The translations under genes and the position numbers were made by a program. A stretch of 64,000 bases of DNA from Oscarella lobularis (taxonomy: Eukaryota; Porifera; Homoscleromorpha; Homosclerophorida; Oscarellidae), in assembly GCF_947507565.1 (NCBI RefSeq), contig NC_089189.1:372001-436000 (forward strand), read 5' to 3'. Positions within the stretch are counted from its first letter, which is position 1. Each line of letters starts with the position of its first letter. The notes beneath the pieces were generated by a model. That model made no database searches. It saw nothing but the letters and a program-made list of their open reading frames with translations, and was not told the origin of the DNA. Positions 46,000 through 57,249 of this stretch are shown piece after piece.

Positions 46000-48496
46000 A
46001 TGACGACGTATAAGAAAGTGAGGGGAGGCTGGGAGGGGGGCGTGGTCGCAACGTTAATGTTTTTTAATAGAAACCTTCCAACGAGTTAATGGCTGCAATT
46101 CAGCTGGGAATTCATCATACGGTAAGAATAGAAATAGAAAGTCATTTTTATGGAAGATATTCATATATATGGACACCTGTATTTATTTTATTTATTTATT
46201 TAGTTTCTTTGAGATTGAAGCAAAAGTTGTTTCAATCTCAAACACACAAGTAGCGTTTTTTCTTTTTTCTTTCCTTTTTTTTTCCTGCACGTTTTCCTTT
46301 CAATTTCCGCGTTGCCCCAGGTGGGACGAATCACTCCGCAACCGAAACGAGATCTTCTCATGGTCGACTTTTCCGTCGTCGAAACGCTCGATTTTCCCAG
46401 GTTAGCTCCTAGGAAACCCCCCTCCGAGTCCCAAAGCACGCGATTTCACTTCTAGTTCGGGCGGCCAGAGCACGCCCGCGCACAATTTCTCCGATTTCAA
46501 ATTCAAAGCATACGCCCCTTTGGCCTTCAAGTAAAAAAAAACCTCCCCAAGTCTAGAGAATTTAATATTATAGATATTCCTCTGTAGACACTTCAGAGAA
46601 GCGTTTGGAATCAAAGCAGAAGACTTCTTGGTAAGAATCAATAACGTAGATACGATTAATTATTGCGTCTGAGCTATTTATTTCAATGAGATCCTATTAC
46701 TACTAGGTTTCCCTCAGTGATAAACCCCTTCGCGAACTGTCCAATCCCGGCGCTAGCGGCTCGCTCTTTTATCTCTCGCACGACGATCAATTTATTCTCA
46801 AAACGGTGCAGCACAAGGAAGCCGATTTTCTGCAGAAACTACTTCCGGGTTATTACATGGTAAGAATATTAACGGAATTAATTAAATTGGGGTCATTTTT
46901 TTGGAATAGAATTTGGTGCAAAATAAACGAACTCTACTTCCGAAATTTTTCGGGCTCTACTGCTATCAGGTATTTTATTTGTGATTTTTTTTTTGGAATT
47001 TTTGCTGATTTTTCGGTCAGTCTGCCGGGAAAAATATTCGCATCGTCGCCATGAATAATCTTCTGCCTTCGGAAGTCGTCTATCATCAGAAATTCGATCT
47101 CAAAGGCTCAACGTATAAGCGTAAGGCGGGAAAACACGAACGAGCGAAGACACTGCCCACGTACAAGGACTTGGACTTCCGGGACATGAATCCAGAGGTA
47201 GATCAAGAGCGTCGCGCCCTTTGGACGGCTCTTAGATTAGTTCTAACGCGAATAGGGCTTCGAATTGGAGCCGGACAAGTATCAAGCCGTCGTCGAAACG
47301 CTGAAAAAAGACTGTTTGGTAAGGTAGGGGGAAATGTAATACGGGGAACCTTGGTTGCTAAGGCGCGGAGAGTCGGGAAATCTCTACGAAGTATAGTAGG
47401 CTACATCTCCATTTCCTATAGGTACTAGAGAGCTTTAAAATCATGGACTACAGTATGCTACTCGTCATTCACAACGCCGATCAGGCAGCCCGCGATAAAT
47501 TATCTAAATCCAAAGAACTGGTACATAGAAGACATGGCAACCGTAAAAAAAAAAAAACGCGATTCCCCCATTTCGTCTCCCAGAGCAACAGTTCCCAACT
47601 CGTTTTCGCCGAAAGTCGCGAGGGTAGTCCGACGAAAGACGTGAGCGCGAGCAGTCCGATAGCGAGTCGAATGCGTCGTCGCACGCCACGCCCCTCTTTT
47701 TCCATAATCGAAGACGAATCGGCGTTCGAGCCGATCGAAAGCGCCGGCGGCGTCGGATCGCCGACGACCGACAACGCGTTCGTCGAAAGGTAGACGAAAG
47801 AAAAAAAAAATCGCGCTAGGAGGAGGTTTTCTTATTGAGTATATACAGCGATTTTTATTCGAATAATTCGATACCCGCGAAATTGACGAAACCCGGCGGT
47901 CAGCAACAGGATCAGGTGTTCGTTTTCGTCGGTATTATTGATATACTGCAAAGCTATCGCTTCAAAAAGAAGCTAGAGCACTCGTTCAAAGCTCTAGTTC
48001 ATGATGGGGTCCGTACACTTCATACATACATAAAGATATATATAGATAGAGAGAGTTCTCTATAGGAGACAGTGTCCGTTTGCAAGCCGAGATTCTATTC
48101 GCGTCGTTTTCAAGAATTTATGACGTCATTTGTTTTTAGACGTAAGAATCGGCGACGAATTTTTATTAATAATAATTAATTAATTAATTAATTAATTAAG
48201 CGAAACCCCATAAACGCAAAACGTCGCAAATTCGACGTCGATTGGGAACGCGTACGAACTTGGACGCGACGACGCCGATCGGCGAAGGTCCTCCGCCGAT
48301 CGGCGCGGCCTCGCCGCCGCCCCGATCGCCTCTAAAAACGAAAGAAATGACCCCGATCGCGGCGGCGATGGAAACGACGGAAGAGGAGGAAGAAAATCCC
48401 GTTTTTGGCGAATACGACGTCGCCACCGCAGTCGCCGTCGAAACGACGGACGTTGATATTGATATTGACGATAGTGGCATCACTGTAATAGTCTAA
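46000..48496 (+). CDS. PIP5K1: Type I phosphatidylinositol 4-phosphate 5-kinase
   Basis: Makes PI(4,5)P2 at the plasma membrane. Thirteen exons (46000-46017, 46071-46121, 46321-46400, 46456-46530, 46588-46630, 46707-46859, 46910-46969, 47021-47197, 47256-47318, 47422-47789, 47840-48008, 48066-48141, 48201-48496) join to 542 residues in phase. Diagnostic parts: [115 protein letters not shown] and [18 protein letters not shown]. The type I identity (rather than PIP4K) rests on the [19 protein letters not shown] and [11 protein letters not shown] context. The first ATG (MTTYKK) gives a very short N-terminus. The tail after the kinase is Pro/Glu-rich and acidic. Confidence 0.93.
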
Positions 48497-48727
48497 AAGA
48501 GGTAAAATTTCGGCGTGGGTTATGTATATGAACATGTACACGAGTTTCTGCTATTTTGTATGAGATGACGCTTTGAGGGAATTTGATTTTGTGCGTCAAG
48601 TGACTCGCGACCACTTGTTCGGCTTAATTTTCAGGGGTTTTTTTGTTTAGGTTTTTCATTCACGAGACTCTCTTTTTTTCTCATTTGTTGACGTCACGCC
48701 GCAACGCGCGCTACGAAGAAGAAAATC

Positions 48728-51182
48728 ATGGCCGTTTTGCTCGAAACTTCGCTCGGCGACATCGTCATTGATCTCTACACAGCCGAGAGACCTCGAAGTA
48801 AGCTTCGATTGTTGGCAGATGGGATGGAACGTTGGCAAACGGGCGTTTTCAGCCTGTCTCAATTTTCTCAAGCTCTGCAAAGTGAAATACTACAACTATT
48901 GCATCTTTCACAACGTCCAGGTACGAGAATAGGGCCTTAGAGCGTCCCCTGCATCCGAAAATCCAAGTAACGGCGAATCGCTAAGTCGTGGGGCCCCCTT
49001 TTTCCTCAATAGAGAAACTTCACTCTCCAGTCAGGCGATCCCACCAAAACGGGCAAGGGAGGCGAGTCGATTTTTCGGTAAGAACCACGCACGCGAAATA
49101 GAAGAAACGTAGCGTATCGTTTCAGGCAACTTTACGGCGATCAGGCGCGCTATTTCGAAATGGAAAAACAACCTCGAATAAAACACGAAAAATTCGGAAC
49201 CGTTTCCATGGTGAACAACGGAAACGACATGCACGGATCACAGGTGAAAAAAACATTAAATTAGAAAACTCTTTTATTACACATTCAATTAATTTAATTA
49301 GAGCTGTCTTTTATTAAACATTCAGTGCTAGAATTATTATTTGAAAAGGCTTTCAATTAGAATACAATTTAGCACTTTTTCTTATTAAAATAGAGATTCA
49401 ATTAAATAAAATAGACATTCAATTGAAAGTCTTTTTTCGGACATTCAATTAATTTAATTAGAGCTGTCTTTTATTTAGTTCTAGAGTTATTATTTAAAGA
49501 CAGACATTCAATTAATTAAAATAGACATTCAATTGAAAGTCTTTTCAGATATTCAATTAATTAAAATAGACATTTAATTAGAGCTCTCTTTTATTAAACA
49601 TTTAGTGCTAGAATTATTATTTAAAAAGGCTTTCAATTAGAATGCTGTACAATTTATTAGTACAAGTGCATTTATTAAAGCCCACACATCTATATAGTTC
49701 TTTATAACGGCCGCTGAGCGCGTGGATTACCTTGACGGTCAACACACCGTCTTTGGGCACGTCGTTGAGGGCGCGGAAGTCGTAGAAAAAATCAACGAGG
49801 CGTATTGCGACGAAGAGAATCGACCCTTTAAGGACATAAGGTAAGATAAAGGGTTTTTTCTGTAGGGAAATACGTTCGAAATTCATTAGAATTAATCATA
49901 CGATTATTCTCGACGATCCCTTTGATGATCCCGCGGGTTTATCCGTTCCCAGTCGCTCTCCTTCGCCGACGGAAGAACAAATGAAGGTAGAATTGAATAA
50001 ACGCTCTTTCTAACCGACTCCAAAGACTCTTAGAGCGATAGAATTGGAGCCGACGAAGAAATCAACGACGACAAGGGAAAAACGATGGAGGAAATTGAGG
50101 AACGCGTTCAGAAGAAAGAATCCGAAGCGAATGCGACAATTCTCGAAATGGTAACGAAAATATATAGGTTAATTGTTATTAATTCGCTTCCAGGTTGGAG
50201 ATATTCCCGACGCTGACGTCAGACCGCCGGAAAACGTTCTTTTCGTTTGTAAATTGAATCCCGTTACGACGGACGAAGATTTGGAAATTATTTTCAGTCG
50301 TTTTGGCGCCATAAAAAGGTGAGAAATCTTAGAATTTAATTGCGATAAATTTAAAGTCGAAATTTCTACGTTTTGACGAAAATTTAATTAAAATTTGCCG
50401 AAAAAAGTCAAAAAAAGACTTAAATTTTGTCGACAAATTTCTACGTTTTGACGAATCTAAAAAGGAAAATTTAAATAAAATTTGTCGAAATAAGTCAAAA
50501 TTCTTTAAAAAGCAAATTTAAACTAGACTAAAATTTGTCAATAAATTTTAAAAAATCAAATGGTCTAATTTTTTTTAAAAGTTGCGAAGTAATTCGGGAT
50601 CAGAAAAGCGGCGAATCTCTCCAATACGCCTTCATTGAATACGAAAGAGTAATTCAATTCCCCTCTAAAATAAACGAAAACCGACCCCAGAGCGGATTCC
50701 ATAGGAAGAAGACTGCGAAGACGCCTATTTCAAAATGGACAACGTTCTCATCGACGATCGTCGCATTCACGTCGATTTCAGCCAATCCGTATCCAAACTC
50801 CGCCACCAGGGAAACTTCACGGGTACGCGAACCGAGCGCACGCGCGTAAACGTCGTTTTTTCTCCACTTAGGAGCAGCCGGACCCCAAAAGACCGCCCCA
50901 AACGAAAAAGGAAAAGGGTATAGATAACGTATCCCCTCCCTTCGTAGCGAATAGTCCCTCCTATTCAGCTACGCCTTGGTTTTCGACGACGGCGACGATC
51001 GTCAGCGTCGCCGTCGTCGTTCGCCGTCGCCGCGTCCTCCACGCCGTCGCCGCTCGCCTTCTCCTCGTCGGAGGAGAAGGAGATCGCGTTCGCCGCCCCC
51101 GTCGACGTCGCGCTATCGTCGTCGAAGTCGCAGTCGCGATCGTCGTCGAGGCCGTAGTCGTAGTCGCGAAAGAAGACGATGA
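48728..51182 (+). CDS. PPIL4: Cyclophilin-RRM protein PPIL4
   Basis: Nuclear peptidyl-prolyl isomerase-like protein with an RNA-recognition motif, linked to the spliceosome. Twelve exons from 48728-48797 to 50969-51182 join to 415 residues in phase. N-terminal cyclophilin domain: [88 protein letters not shown]. Linker with [71 protein letters not shown]. The end is an Arg/Ser-rich tail ([20 protein letters not shown]) instead of the Lys/Arg/Ser tail of the human protein. The cyclophilin core matches the family closely. Confidence 0.95.
49265..49640. repeat. AT-rich tandem repeats in PPIL4 intron 4
   Basis: The phrases ACATTCAATTAATTTAATTA, GAGCTGTCTTTTATT, TTCAATTGAAAGTCTTTT and TAGAATTATTATTT recur several times in the 454-base intron. 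It is a local degenerate tandem array with no coding sequence. Confidence 0.7.
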
Positions 51183-51570
51183 GAACGAGGAGAAAAAACA
51201 CCTTTGTAGGTAGAGGTAAATTCTCCTTTTTCCCCCCTATTGGAGCTGTGTAGATCAAGCGTCTTTTTCCGCGGGATTAAATATTTTGCCACTCGATGCG
51301 CGACGGGAAGAAACAAGGTATCAATTTATTAATTTAGAATTAAAATGAACCGCCTTCCCGTAACCCATCACATAGTTAATTATATTAAAACAAAAATTAG
51401 GCACGGGGACTTTTTAGACAACCACGTTCCAATTAATTAATTAATCGTTGGTTGCTAACGGTGGGGGACCCACGTGTCGGTTTTCAGCGTCACGAGATCC
51501 TATACCCCTCCCACTCGTTCCGTCGGCGAGATAACGCTTGTATCCCGTCGAAAATTGGTCTCGCAGCGCC
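51183..51570. other. Intergenic, PPIL4 to radical SAM gene
   Basis: About 390 bases with no coding sequence that I can support. It is the only DNA available for the 3' end of PPIL4 and the promoter of the radical SAM gene. Confidence 0.5.
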
Positions 51571-52923
51571 ATGCGTCGATGCATCCTCGTCGCCTTGGAT
51601 TGGACGCGACCGAAAGATCCGCCCCTCTCCCTCGGCCACGCGTCGATTCTCGCGAGTCTGCGAGCCGAACGCCTACCGGTCCACCCACTCTCGTTTTCCG
51701 CAAATTCTCCCCGAACCAAAGCGGAAAACATCGCAACGGAAATTCTAAACGCTATCGGTAAAGAAGACGCGAGTCGAACGGTCGTCGCACTTGGCGCTTA
51801 CGTATGGGCGGAGAATTTAGTTCAAAAAATAACCGAATATTTACGCGACGCCGGTTTCCTTGGCGACATAGTTATAGGGGGCCCTCAAGTGTCCTACTGT
51901 CCCAAAGGAGTTCTAGACGATCTCTATCCCCACGCGAGCGTTTTTATTCGCGGTTATGCCGAGCGTGCGCTCGGCGACGTTCTACGCGTATTGCCGCCGC
52001 GTTTCAAGACGAATCTCGTTGGAATGAGCGGCGTTAAAACGGCGGGAATTCACGTGCGTGGTACGAGTGATACGGGAACCCACGGACAGGTCGATTTAGC
52101 GAGTCTCCCGTCACCGTTCCTACGCAACGTCGTTCGACCGCAGCGTTTCATTCGATGGGAAACGCAGCGCGGTTGCCCGTTCAGCTGCACGTTCTGTCAA
52201 CATCGCGAACCGAACTCGTCAATGAAACGACGTCACTTCGACGAAAGCAGAATCGTTCGCGAAGCCGATTGGCTGGCGAGGAATCACGTGACAGACGTCG
52301 CAGTTCTCGACCCGACATTCAACGCCGGTAAGCGATACATCGGCATACTCGAACGCCTTCTCGCCAACGGTTTCGTCGGCAAGTTGAGCCTTCAATGCCG
52401 ATTCGAAATGGTCAAACCCGAATTTCTCGACGTCCTTCGACGACTTCGACGCGTCGGCGTCGACGTCCTGCCCGAATTCGGTCTCCAGACGATCAATCGC
52501 GACGAAGAACTCGTCATTGGACGACGAAATAATATAAATCGGGTCGACGACGTTATGAGAGCGTTGAACGCCGACGGAATTCCGTACGAAATTTCGCTCA
52601 TTTACGGACTTCCATTACAGACCGTCGACTCGTTTCGACGATCGGTGAATTTCTGTCTCGAACGTCGCGTTCCCGTTCTGAGAGCGTTTCCTTTGATGTT
52701 GCTTCGCGGAACGCCTTTGGAGTCGAAGAGAGATGCGTTTCGATTGGTCGAATCCGTCGAGGCCCCCTTTCCGGGAACCGATGACGGGAGTCGAATTTTG
52801 ACGGGCGGAATACCTCACGTGGTGTCGAGCAGTACGTTTTCCGTGAACGAATGGCGCGAAATGGCGGAAATTTCGGCACTTCTCGACCACACGCAAGGTC
52901 GTCATCCCACGAAAATTGACTAA
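51571..52923 (+). CDS. B12-binding radical SAM protein, intronless
   Basis: A 450-residue single-exon frame. Residues 1 to about 150 have the layout of the cobalamin-binding Rossmann domain of B12-dependent radical SAM enzymes (CILVALDWTRPK, LSLGHASILASLRAERLPVH, VIGGPQVSYCP, VFIRGYAERALGDVL). The radical SAM core follows, with the 4Fe-4S motif RGCPFSCTFCQHREP (Cys202, Cys206, Cys209), then LDPTFNAGKRYIGILERL, FGLQTINRDEE and ISLIYGLPLQTVDSFRRSV, typical of bacterial members. Substrate is unknown; related enzymes do methylations and other radical chemistry. The nearest introns are in PPIL4 and NANS on either side, so the lack of introns is striking. Start at ATG 51571; upstream in-frame codons are not ATG. 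No signal peptide. Confidence 0.9.
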   Translation: MRRCILVALDWTRPKDPPLSLGHASILASLRAERLPVHPLSFSANSPRTKAENIATEILNAIGKEDASRTVVALGAYVWAENLVQKITEYLRDAGFLGDIVIGGPQVSYCPKGVLDDLYPHASVFIRGYAERALGDVLRVLPPRFKTNLVGMSGVKTAGIHVRGTSDTGTHGQVDLASLPSPFLRNVVRPQRFIRWETQRGCPFSCTFCQHREPNSSMKRRHFDESRIVREADWLARNHVTDVAVLDPTFNAGKRYIGILERLLANGFVGKLSLQCRFEMVKPEFLDVLRRLRRVGVDVLPEFGLQTINRDEELVIGRRNNINRVDDVMRALNADGIPYEISLIYGLPLQTVDSFRRSVNFCLERRVPVLRAFPLMLLRGTPLESKRDAFRLVESVEAPFPGTDDGSRILTGGIPHVVSSSTFSVNEWREMAEISALLDHTQGRHPTKID

Positions 52924-53238
52924 TTAAAAAAGGTAAGAATTGGATTAATCGATTATACACACAAATAAGTCATAACTATTAAAGAATAAGGGATTTGAAA
53001 TTAAATGTGCATCCACACAAATAAGTCATAAAAAATTTCCTAAAGAATGAATATGATGTCAAGCGATCTTTTTTTCTATTTTGAAACTAATTTTTTTGCA
53101 CAAGCGTGTCGTGCGCTGTCGGGGAATTCCGCGCATAATTTAACTAAGCTCAAACAAAAGCGCGTGTGTGGGTTGGTCTCTTGCTGGTGGGAAAGCCCGC
53201 CTTATAATTAGTACGCCGCCGGACCCAAGAACAGATTG
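52924..53238. other. Intergenic, radical SAM gene to NANS
   Basis: Contains a short direct repeat, ACACAAATAAGTCATAA, at about 52960 and 53016. No gene seen. Confidence 0.5.
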
Positions 53239-53241
53239 ACT

Positions 53242-53283
<42 letters not shown>
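53239..53283. repeat. Poly-C then (CT)n tract directly before NANS ATG
   Basis: A C run followed by about 18 CT units ends at the ATG at 53284. It lies in the 5' leader or is the core promoter pyrimidine tract. Confidence 0.85.
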
Positions 53284-53286
<3 letters not shown>

Positions 53287-54794
53287 TCGTGTGAGATTGA
53301 TCTCGTTCCCGGCGGTCGCCGAATCGGCGGCGACGATCCGTGCTTTATCATCGCCGACATCGGGCAGAATCACCAAGGCGACGTCGAAATCGCGAAGCGC
53401 ATGATAGCGGCGATCAAAGAATCCGGCGCCGATTGCGCGAAGATGCAGAAATGCGACATCGAGTCGAAGTTCACCAAGGCGGCGCTCGAGCGGCCGTACG
53501 CGACGGCGAACTCGTGGGGTCCGACGTACGGCGAGCACAAGCGGCATTTGGAGTTCAGTCGGAATCAGTGGCGAGAGCTGAAGCGCTACGCCGAAGACGA
53601 AGTCGGTATTCTCTTCGCCGGAGCGGCAGCGGATGAGGTACGTTTGTCAGCTATAGGTTTTGGGTAAGGGGAGCCACGCGAGCTTTGCATGCAACAGCAG
53701 GTACGTGGGGGAGAGGCCACGAACGTTACGTGTTCTGAATGGTATTTCATGATGATATCATGAGATGCATGGCTGGACACCTCCAGCGCATTTCTCCTCC
53801 CTTCCGCTGGTGGCCATTTAGCATTGAGCTTATATACATATTATGCTTAGGTCTTTAGTACATATACAATACAAGATCCTTATTTAATAATAGACATCCC
53901 ATTTTTTTTTTTTATTAAAGACGTCCGTTGATTTTCTACTCGACGATCTCGAGCTTCCCTTTCTCTGCGTTCCCTCGCTCGATTCGAAAAATCTTCCCCT
54001 TCTCAAACGCGCCGCGAGCAAAGGTCGTCCTCTGATCGTCGCAACAGGTTCAAGTACAATGACCCTCAGAGCTCCCCCCATAAACCGTCATACATAGGAA
54101 CATTGAATATGAGTTCGGTTCAAACGCTTTACAACGTCGTAAAGCCGTTGAACGACAATCTCATTCTAACGCAAAGTACGAGCACTTTTCCTCTGTCGCC
54201 CGACGACGTTCATCTACGCGTCATACCGGTGAAATTTCAAATAAAAAGAAGACATTCGTCTCCCATCTCAATTCACCGCGGATTTCTCTAGACGTTCCGC
54301 GACAAATTTCCCGACGTCGTCGTCGGTTATTCCGGTCAAGAGGCGGGTCTATCCATCAGCCTCGCCGCCGTCGCTCTCGGAGCAAAAGTCCTCGAAAGAC
54401 ACGTCACCTTGGATCGATCGTGGAAGGGTAGCGATCACAGGGGAGCCGTGACGATGTCCGAACTGCGTCAACTCGTGACGGAAGTGCGTACGATCGAACG
54501 AGCGCTCGGATCGTCGAAGAAAGAGATGAGACCGAGCGAGGAGGCGATTTGCAAGAAGGTAGGGATAAGGGATTAGTTAGAGGCTACGAAAGTCTTTTCT
54601 AAAAGCTGGGGAAAAGCGTCGTCGCCGCCGGGGATATTCCCGCCGGCGCGGAACTTGCTCTTGACATGTTGACTATCAAAGTCGCTCAGCCAATCGGATT
54701 TTCGCCCGATCAGATCTACGAGCTCGTTGGAAAGCGAACGAAAGCGTTTATTGAACGCGACACTACGGTAATGGAGGACGCTATTAGTGTGTGA
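53284..54794 (+). CDS. NANS: N-acetylneuraminate (sialic acid) synthase
   Basis: Condenses N-acetylmannosamine 6-phosphate with phosphoenolpyruvate to make sialic acid 9-phosphate. Five exons (53284-53637, 53921-54053, 54098-54228, 54292-54558, 54606-54794) join to 357 residues, almost the human length (359). Barrel domain: CFIIADIGQNHQGD, GADCAKMQK, TYGEHKRHLEFS, VLERHVTLDRSWKGSDH; C-terminal antifreeze-like (SAF) domain: LGKSVVAAGDIPAG, LTIKVAQPIGF. Two departures from the family: Asp25 where the usual motif is AEIG, and Gln222 in GYSGQEAG where the family has SGHE, the His being a metal ligand in bacterial NeuB. The second metal His (LERH) is kept. The central strand is also unusual (FLCVPSLDS for FFKVGSGDT). 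Identity as NANS family is certain; activity is not. Confidence 0.93.
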
Positions 54795-55326
54795 ATCGCT
54801 TGAAGGGGAAAGACGTGGTTTTTGATTCTTTTTGTCTGTTGTTAGTCATGCGTTGAAGTCGGAGTGATTTAGACGTTTTCTGTTGGTTTTCATTTGAGGC
54901 GGAAATTTCAAATGTCACGTGGAAGCGTGCGCTAGAGTGCTGCAGTTCAAAAGGCGAACGTCGTTGCTCTTCGCTCTGCTGTCCTCTACGCTACTTAGGT
55001 CGTCATGTGAAGCATTCAGGTAAGCCCTAATTGTATATACGGACCGCGCAAAGAGCCAGTTCCCTCCCGAAAGCACGCTTTCCCTAATCCTTGTCTTCTA
55101 CGGAAAAGCTAGGCTACTTATCTTAGAATAGGCTCAAATGTGCGCATTAGGTCGACACAGACACATTATCAGAGCGGCCGTATACGTATAGAGAGACCGT
55201 CGGTTGTTCACAACGTCACGTGACTTCAAATTATATATCACTGCACATTGTTTTTATTTATACACACCACTATGCAAAAAGCGGACTAGCATAGGCAAAA
55301 GTCTTCTACAGCCCGAAAAAAACTCG
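54795..55326. other. Intergenic, convergent NANS and LYSMD
   Basis: About 530 bases between two convergent genes, with a palindromic GTCACGTGAC at about 55214-55223. No coding sequence was recognised. Confidence 0.5.
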
Positions 55327-56178
55327 TTAGAGTTCAAACATTTCGTCTTCTTTTTTCTCTAACGCTTCTCTCCCCTTCCGAACAGCTTTCCCGGATGTTA
55401 ATTTCCCGTCGAAATTCACTCTGGCCCTGTTCACTCGCTGGTGCGACGAAACGATCCCATTCCCAATCTGATCCTCGTCAGCTTCTAGCCGACTGAAAAA
55501 AATCAATAAACCAATAATCATAATCGAGATATATTGATTGAGAAAAGAGTTTCTCTTACCCAACTCTTTCAGTCGCGCGTTTCACCGCTTCCGTCGTTTC
55601 TTCGATCGATCGATCGATGCTTCGTAGATAGGCGGACGGATTTAATCGGTCGTCGAGCGTCGAATCGGCGTCCAGACGACGCGATGGCGATTTTTTCGAC
55701 GTCGACGCTAGATCGCCGTTGTTCGACTTCGGTATGAGCAACGCCGGGCGACTGTGTATGCTTTCGTTTGTGAAGAGGCGATTGAGCCGTTTGATGGCTT
55801 CGACCTAAGAGAAACGCGGGTCCCTTTCGATTCATTCATAACGTCACGTGAACGAGGAAGCGAAATATGATTCGCTCGCCGCGATTTCATTCACAGCGTC
55901 CGAGTCACGTGAAATGATTGATTGATTTCACGTGATTCGTGACTTCGCGCTGCGTTTCTGGGCCCGTTGGGCTAGTTCGTTTTACGAGTGCGCGCGTTCG
56001 CGAGTCTTACCTTGACGCCGTACTTGAGTGCGATGCCCTGTAGCGTGTCTCCCGGCTCGACGTCGTGCGTGAACGACTCGCTCGATAGATTGCTTATGTA
56101 CGGCGCGCGCGACGTAGTGCCACCGTACGTCGGTCGCGACGACGCGTCCCGATCGAAGATTGACGAGCTTTCGGACAT
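55327..56178 (-). CDS. LYSMD2: LysM domain protein, LYSMD1/2 type
   Basis: Three exons on the minus strand (56178-56011, 55804-55560, 55492-55327) join to 192 residues in phase. A single LysM domain crosses the first intron: THDVEPGDTLQGIALKYGVK joined to VEAIKRLNRLFTNESIHSRP and ALLIPK, matching animal LYSMD1/2 (GDTLQGIALKYGV, LFTND). C-terminal parts are Ser-rich and then charged. There is no signal peptide or membrane segment, so it is intracellular like its vertebrate homologues, whose function is not well known. Symbol is LYSMD1 or LYSMD2; the sequence does not separate them. Intron 1 holds three TCACGTGA boxes. Confidence 0.88.
55844..55935. promoter_or_regulatory. Three TCACGTGA boxes in LYSMD intron 1
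   Basis: Perfect TCACGTGA palindromes at 55844-55851, 55905-55912 and 55928-55935, within 92 bases. They fit the binding site of bHLH-zipper factors (USF, MITF/TFE types) and sit in the first intron, near the LYSMD start. Confidence 0.45.
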
Positions 56179-56310
56179 GGTCGTCGCACGGAGGCGTTAA
56201 TCCTGGAACCGGAGATGTAACGCACGCTACACCTAGAAGGCAACTGCCGAACGAAAACGCCGGACGAACGTTGGCGACTGTCTACGCGCTTCCCGAAGAC
56301 ACCGGCGACG

Positions 56311-56463
56311 ATGTCAGTCTTTACGATAGAAAATCTGTCGCAGGAAGTGTTCGCGCGCGACGCCTTAGAGTCGGAAACAGCCAAAAACGAAAGGTTCGGT
56401 TTTTTTTCGCGGCCTTTTTGCACCTACGCTTTCGCCGCCGATTCCGAAGGCGACGTTGGGTAG
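56311..56463 (+). CDS. Possible 50-residue small protein, unrecognised
   Basis: ATG at 56311 opens MSVFTIENLSQEVFARDALE and reads to a stop at 56461-56463. It is head-to-head with LYSMD (132 bases between starts). A candidate donor (GAAAG|GTTCGG) near 56394 could make it a first exon, but no convincing acceptor follows nearby. It may be chance. Confidence 0.2.
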   Translation: MSVFTIENLSQEVFARDALESETAKNERFGFFSRPFCTYAFAADSEGDVG

Positions 56464-57249
56464 TCTCGTGGAAGAGGGGTTCCGCGAATATCCCGAAAGC
56501 ATTTTTTCCCCCGACTTTTGAAGTAAACGTCATACGGGATCCCGGGGTAGAGTGACGTACGCGAAGAAAATTAAAAGCCGTCTAGGAAACTGCGTTCGCA
56601 TTGCGTACTTTTTATGACGTCTGGGCCTCTCGAATCTAATTAAAAATTCAGTTTCGTTCAAAAATGCGTGCGTCGTAGTCGCGTGACGTCATGAGCTCGA
56701 CGTCGTCTGACGTCACGACGCGAAGTATCAAATTCTCCCTTTTTTCTCGAGTCGCCAGTCCCGGCGTTTCCTTGGTAACCATAGCTAGAACAAAACGTCG
56801 CCAAACTCGCGCATTCCTCCTCCGAGAATGCGAGAACGCTTCATCCGCTGGCGCTGTGACGCAGCTACAGTAGGGAAACCCGTCCACTTCCTTAAATAAT
56901 AAACAGTCAGTTCACAATGAAGCCGACTAATTAGATCGCGCGAAAGAGCGTACTCCGTTTACGTCTTTAAAGTGATACATAAAAGAACGTCTATATCCGG
57001 TGTTTTCCACAGTCAGGTGGCTCGCGCCAGATGACACGCAATCAATGAGACGATAAAAATTAGTGCGGATGCTTACATTCGCAAAACGGGCTTCATTCCA
57101 TTCATTTCTAACGTCACGTCATCTGGCGACGCGAGAGAAAATCGGGGAACGGCGCGAATTCTCTCGCATATCTGCATACGTTGTCGTACATAAAAGAGCT
57201 CGAGAGTCGTTCGTTTCTCTCTATCAATCGACTCGACGTCGTTGTGGAG
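56464..57249. other. Intergenic, no gene recognised
   Basis: About 790 bases upstream of the Ig-like gene. Several open frames in 56640-57280 lack any domain or splice support. The frequency of TGACGTCA/ACGTCA elements here (for example 56684-56724) suggests regulatory sequence. Confidence 0.45.

Noticed and set aside
45607-46051. Frames upstream of PIP5K1 on both strands
   Set aside because: They overlap each other around a G run and lack recognisable protein features; a leader or promoter is more likely.
56160-56555. 131-codon plus-strand frame opposite LYSMD exon 1
   Set aside because: It starts inside the LYSMD first exon, is Arg-rich, and shows no domain. Only the smaller ATG frame at 56311 was kept, at low confidence.
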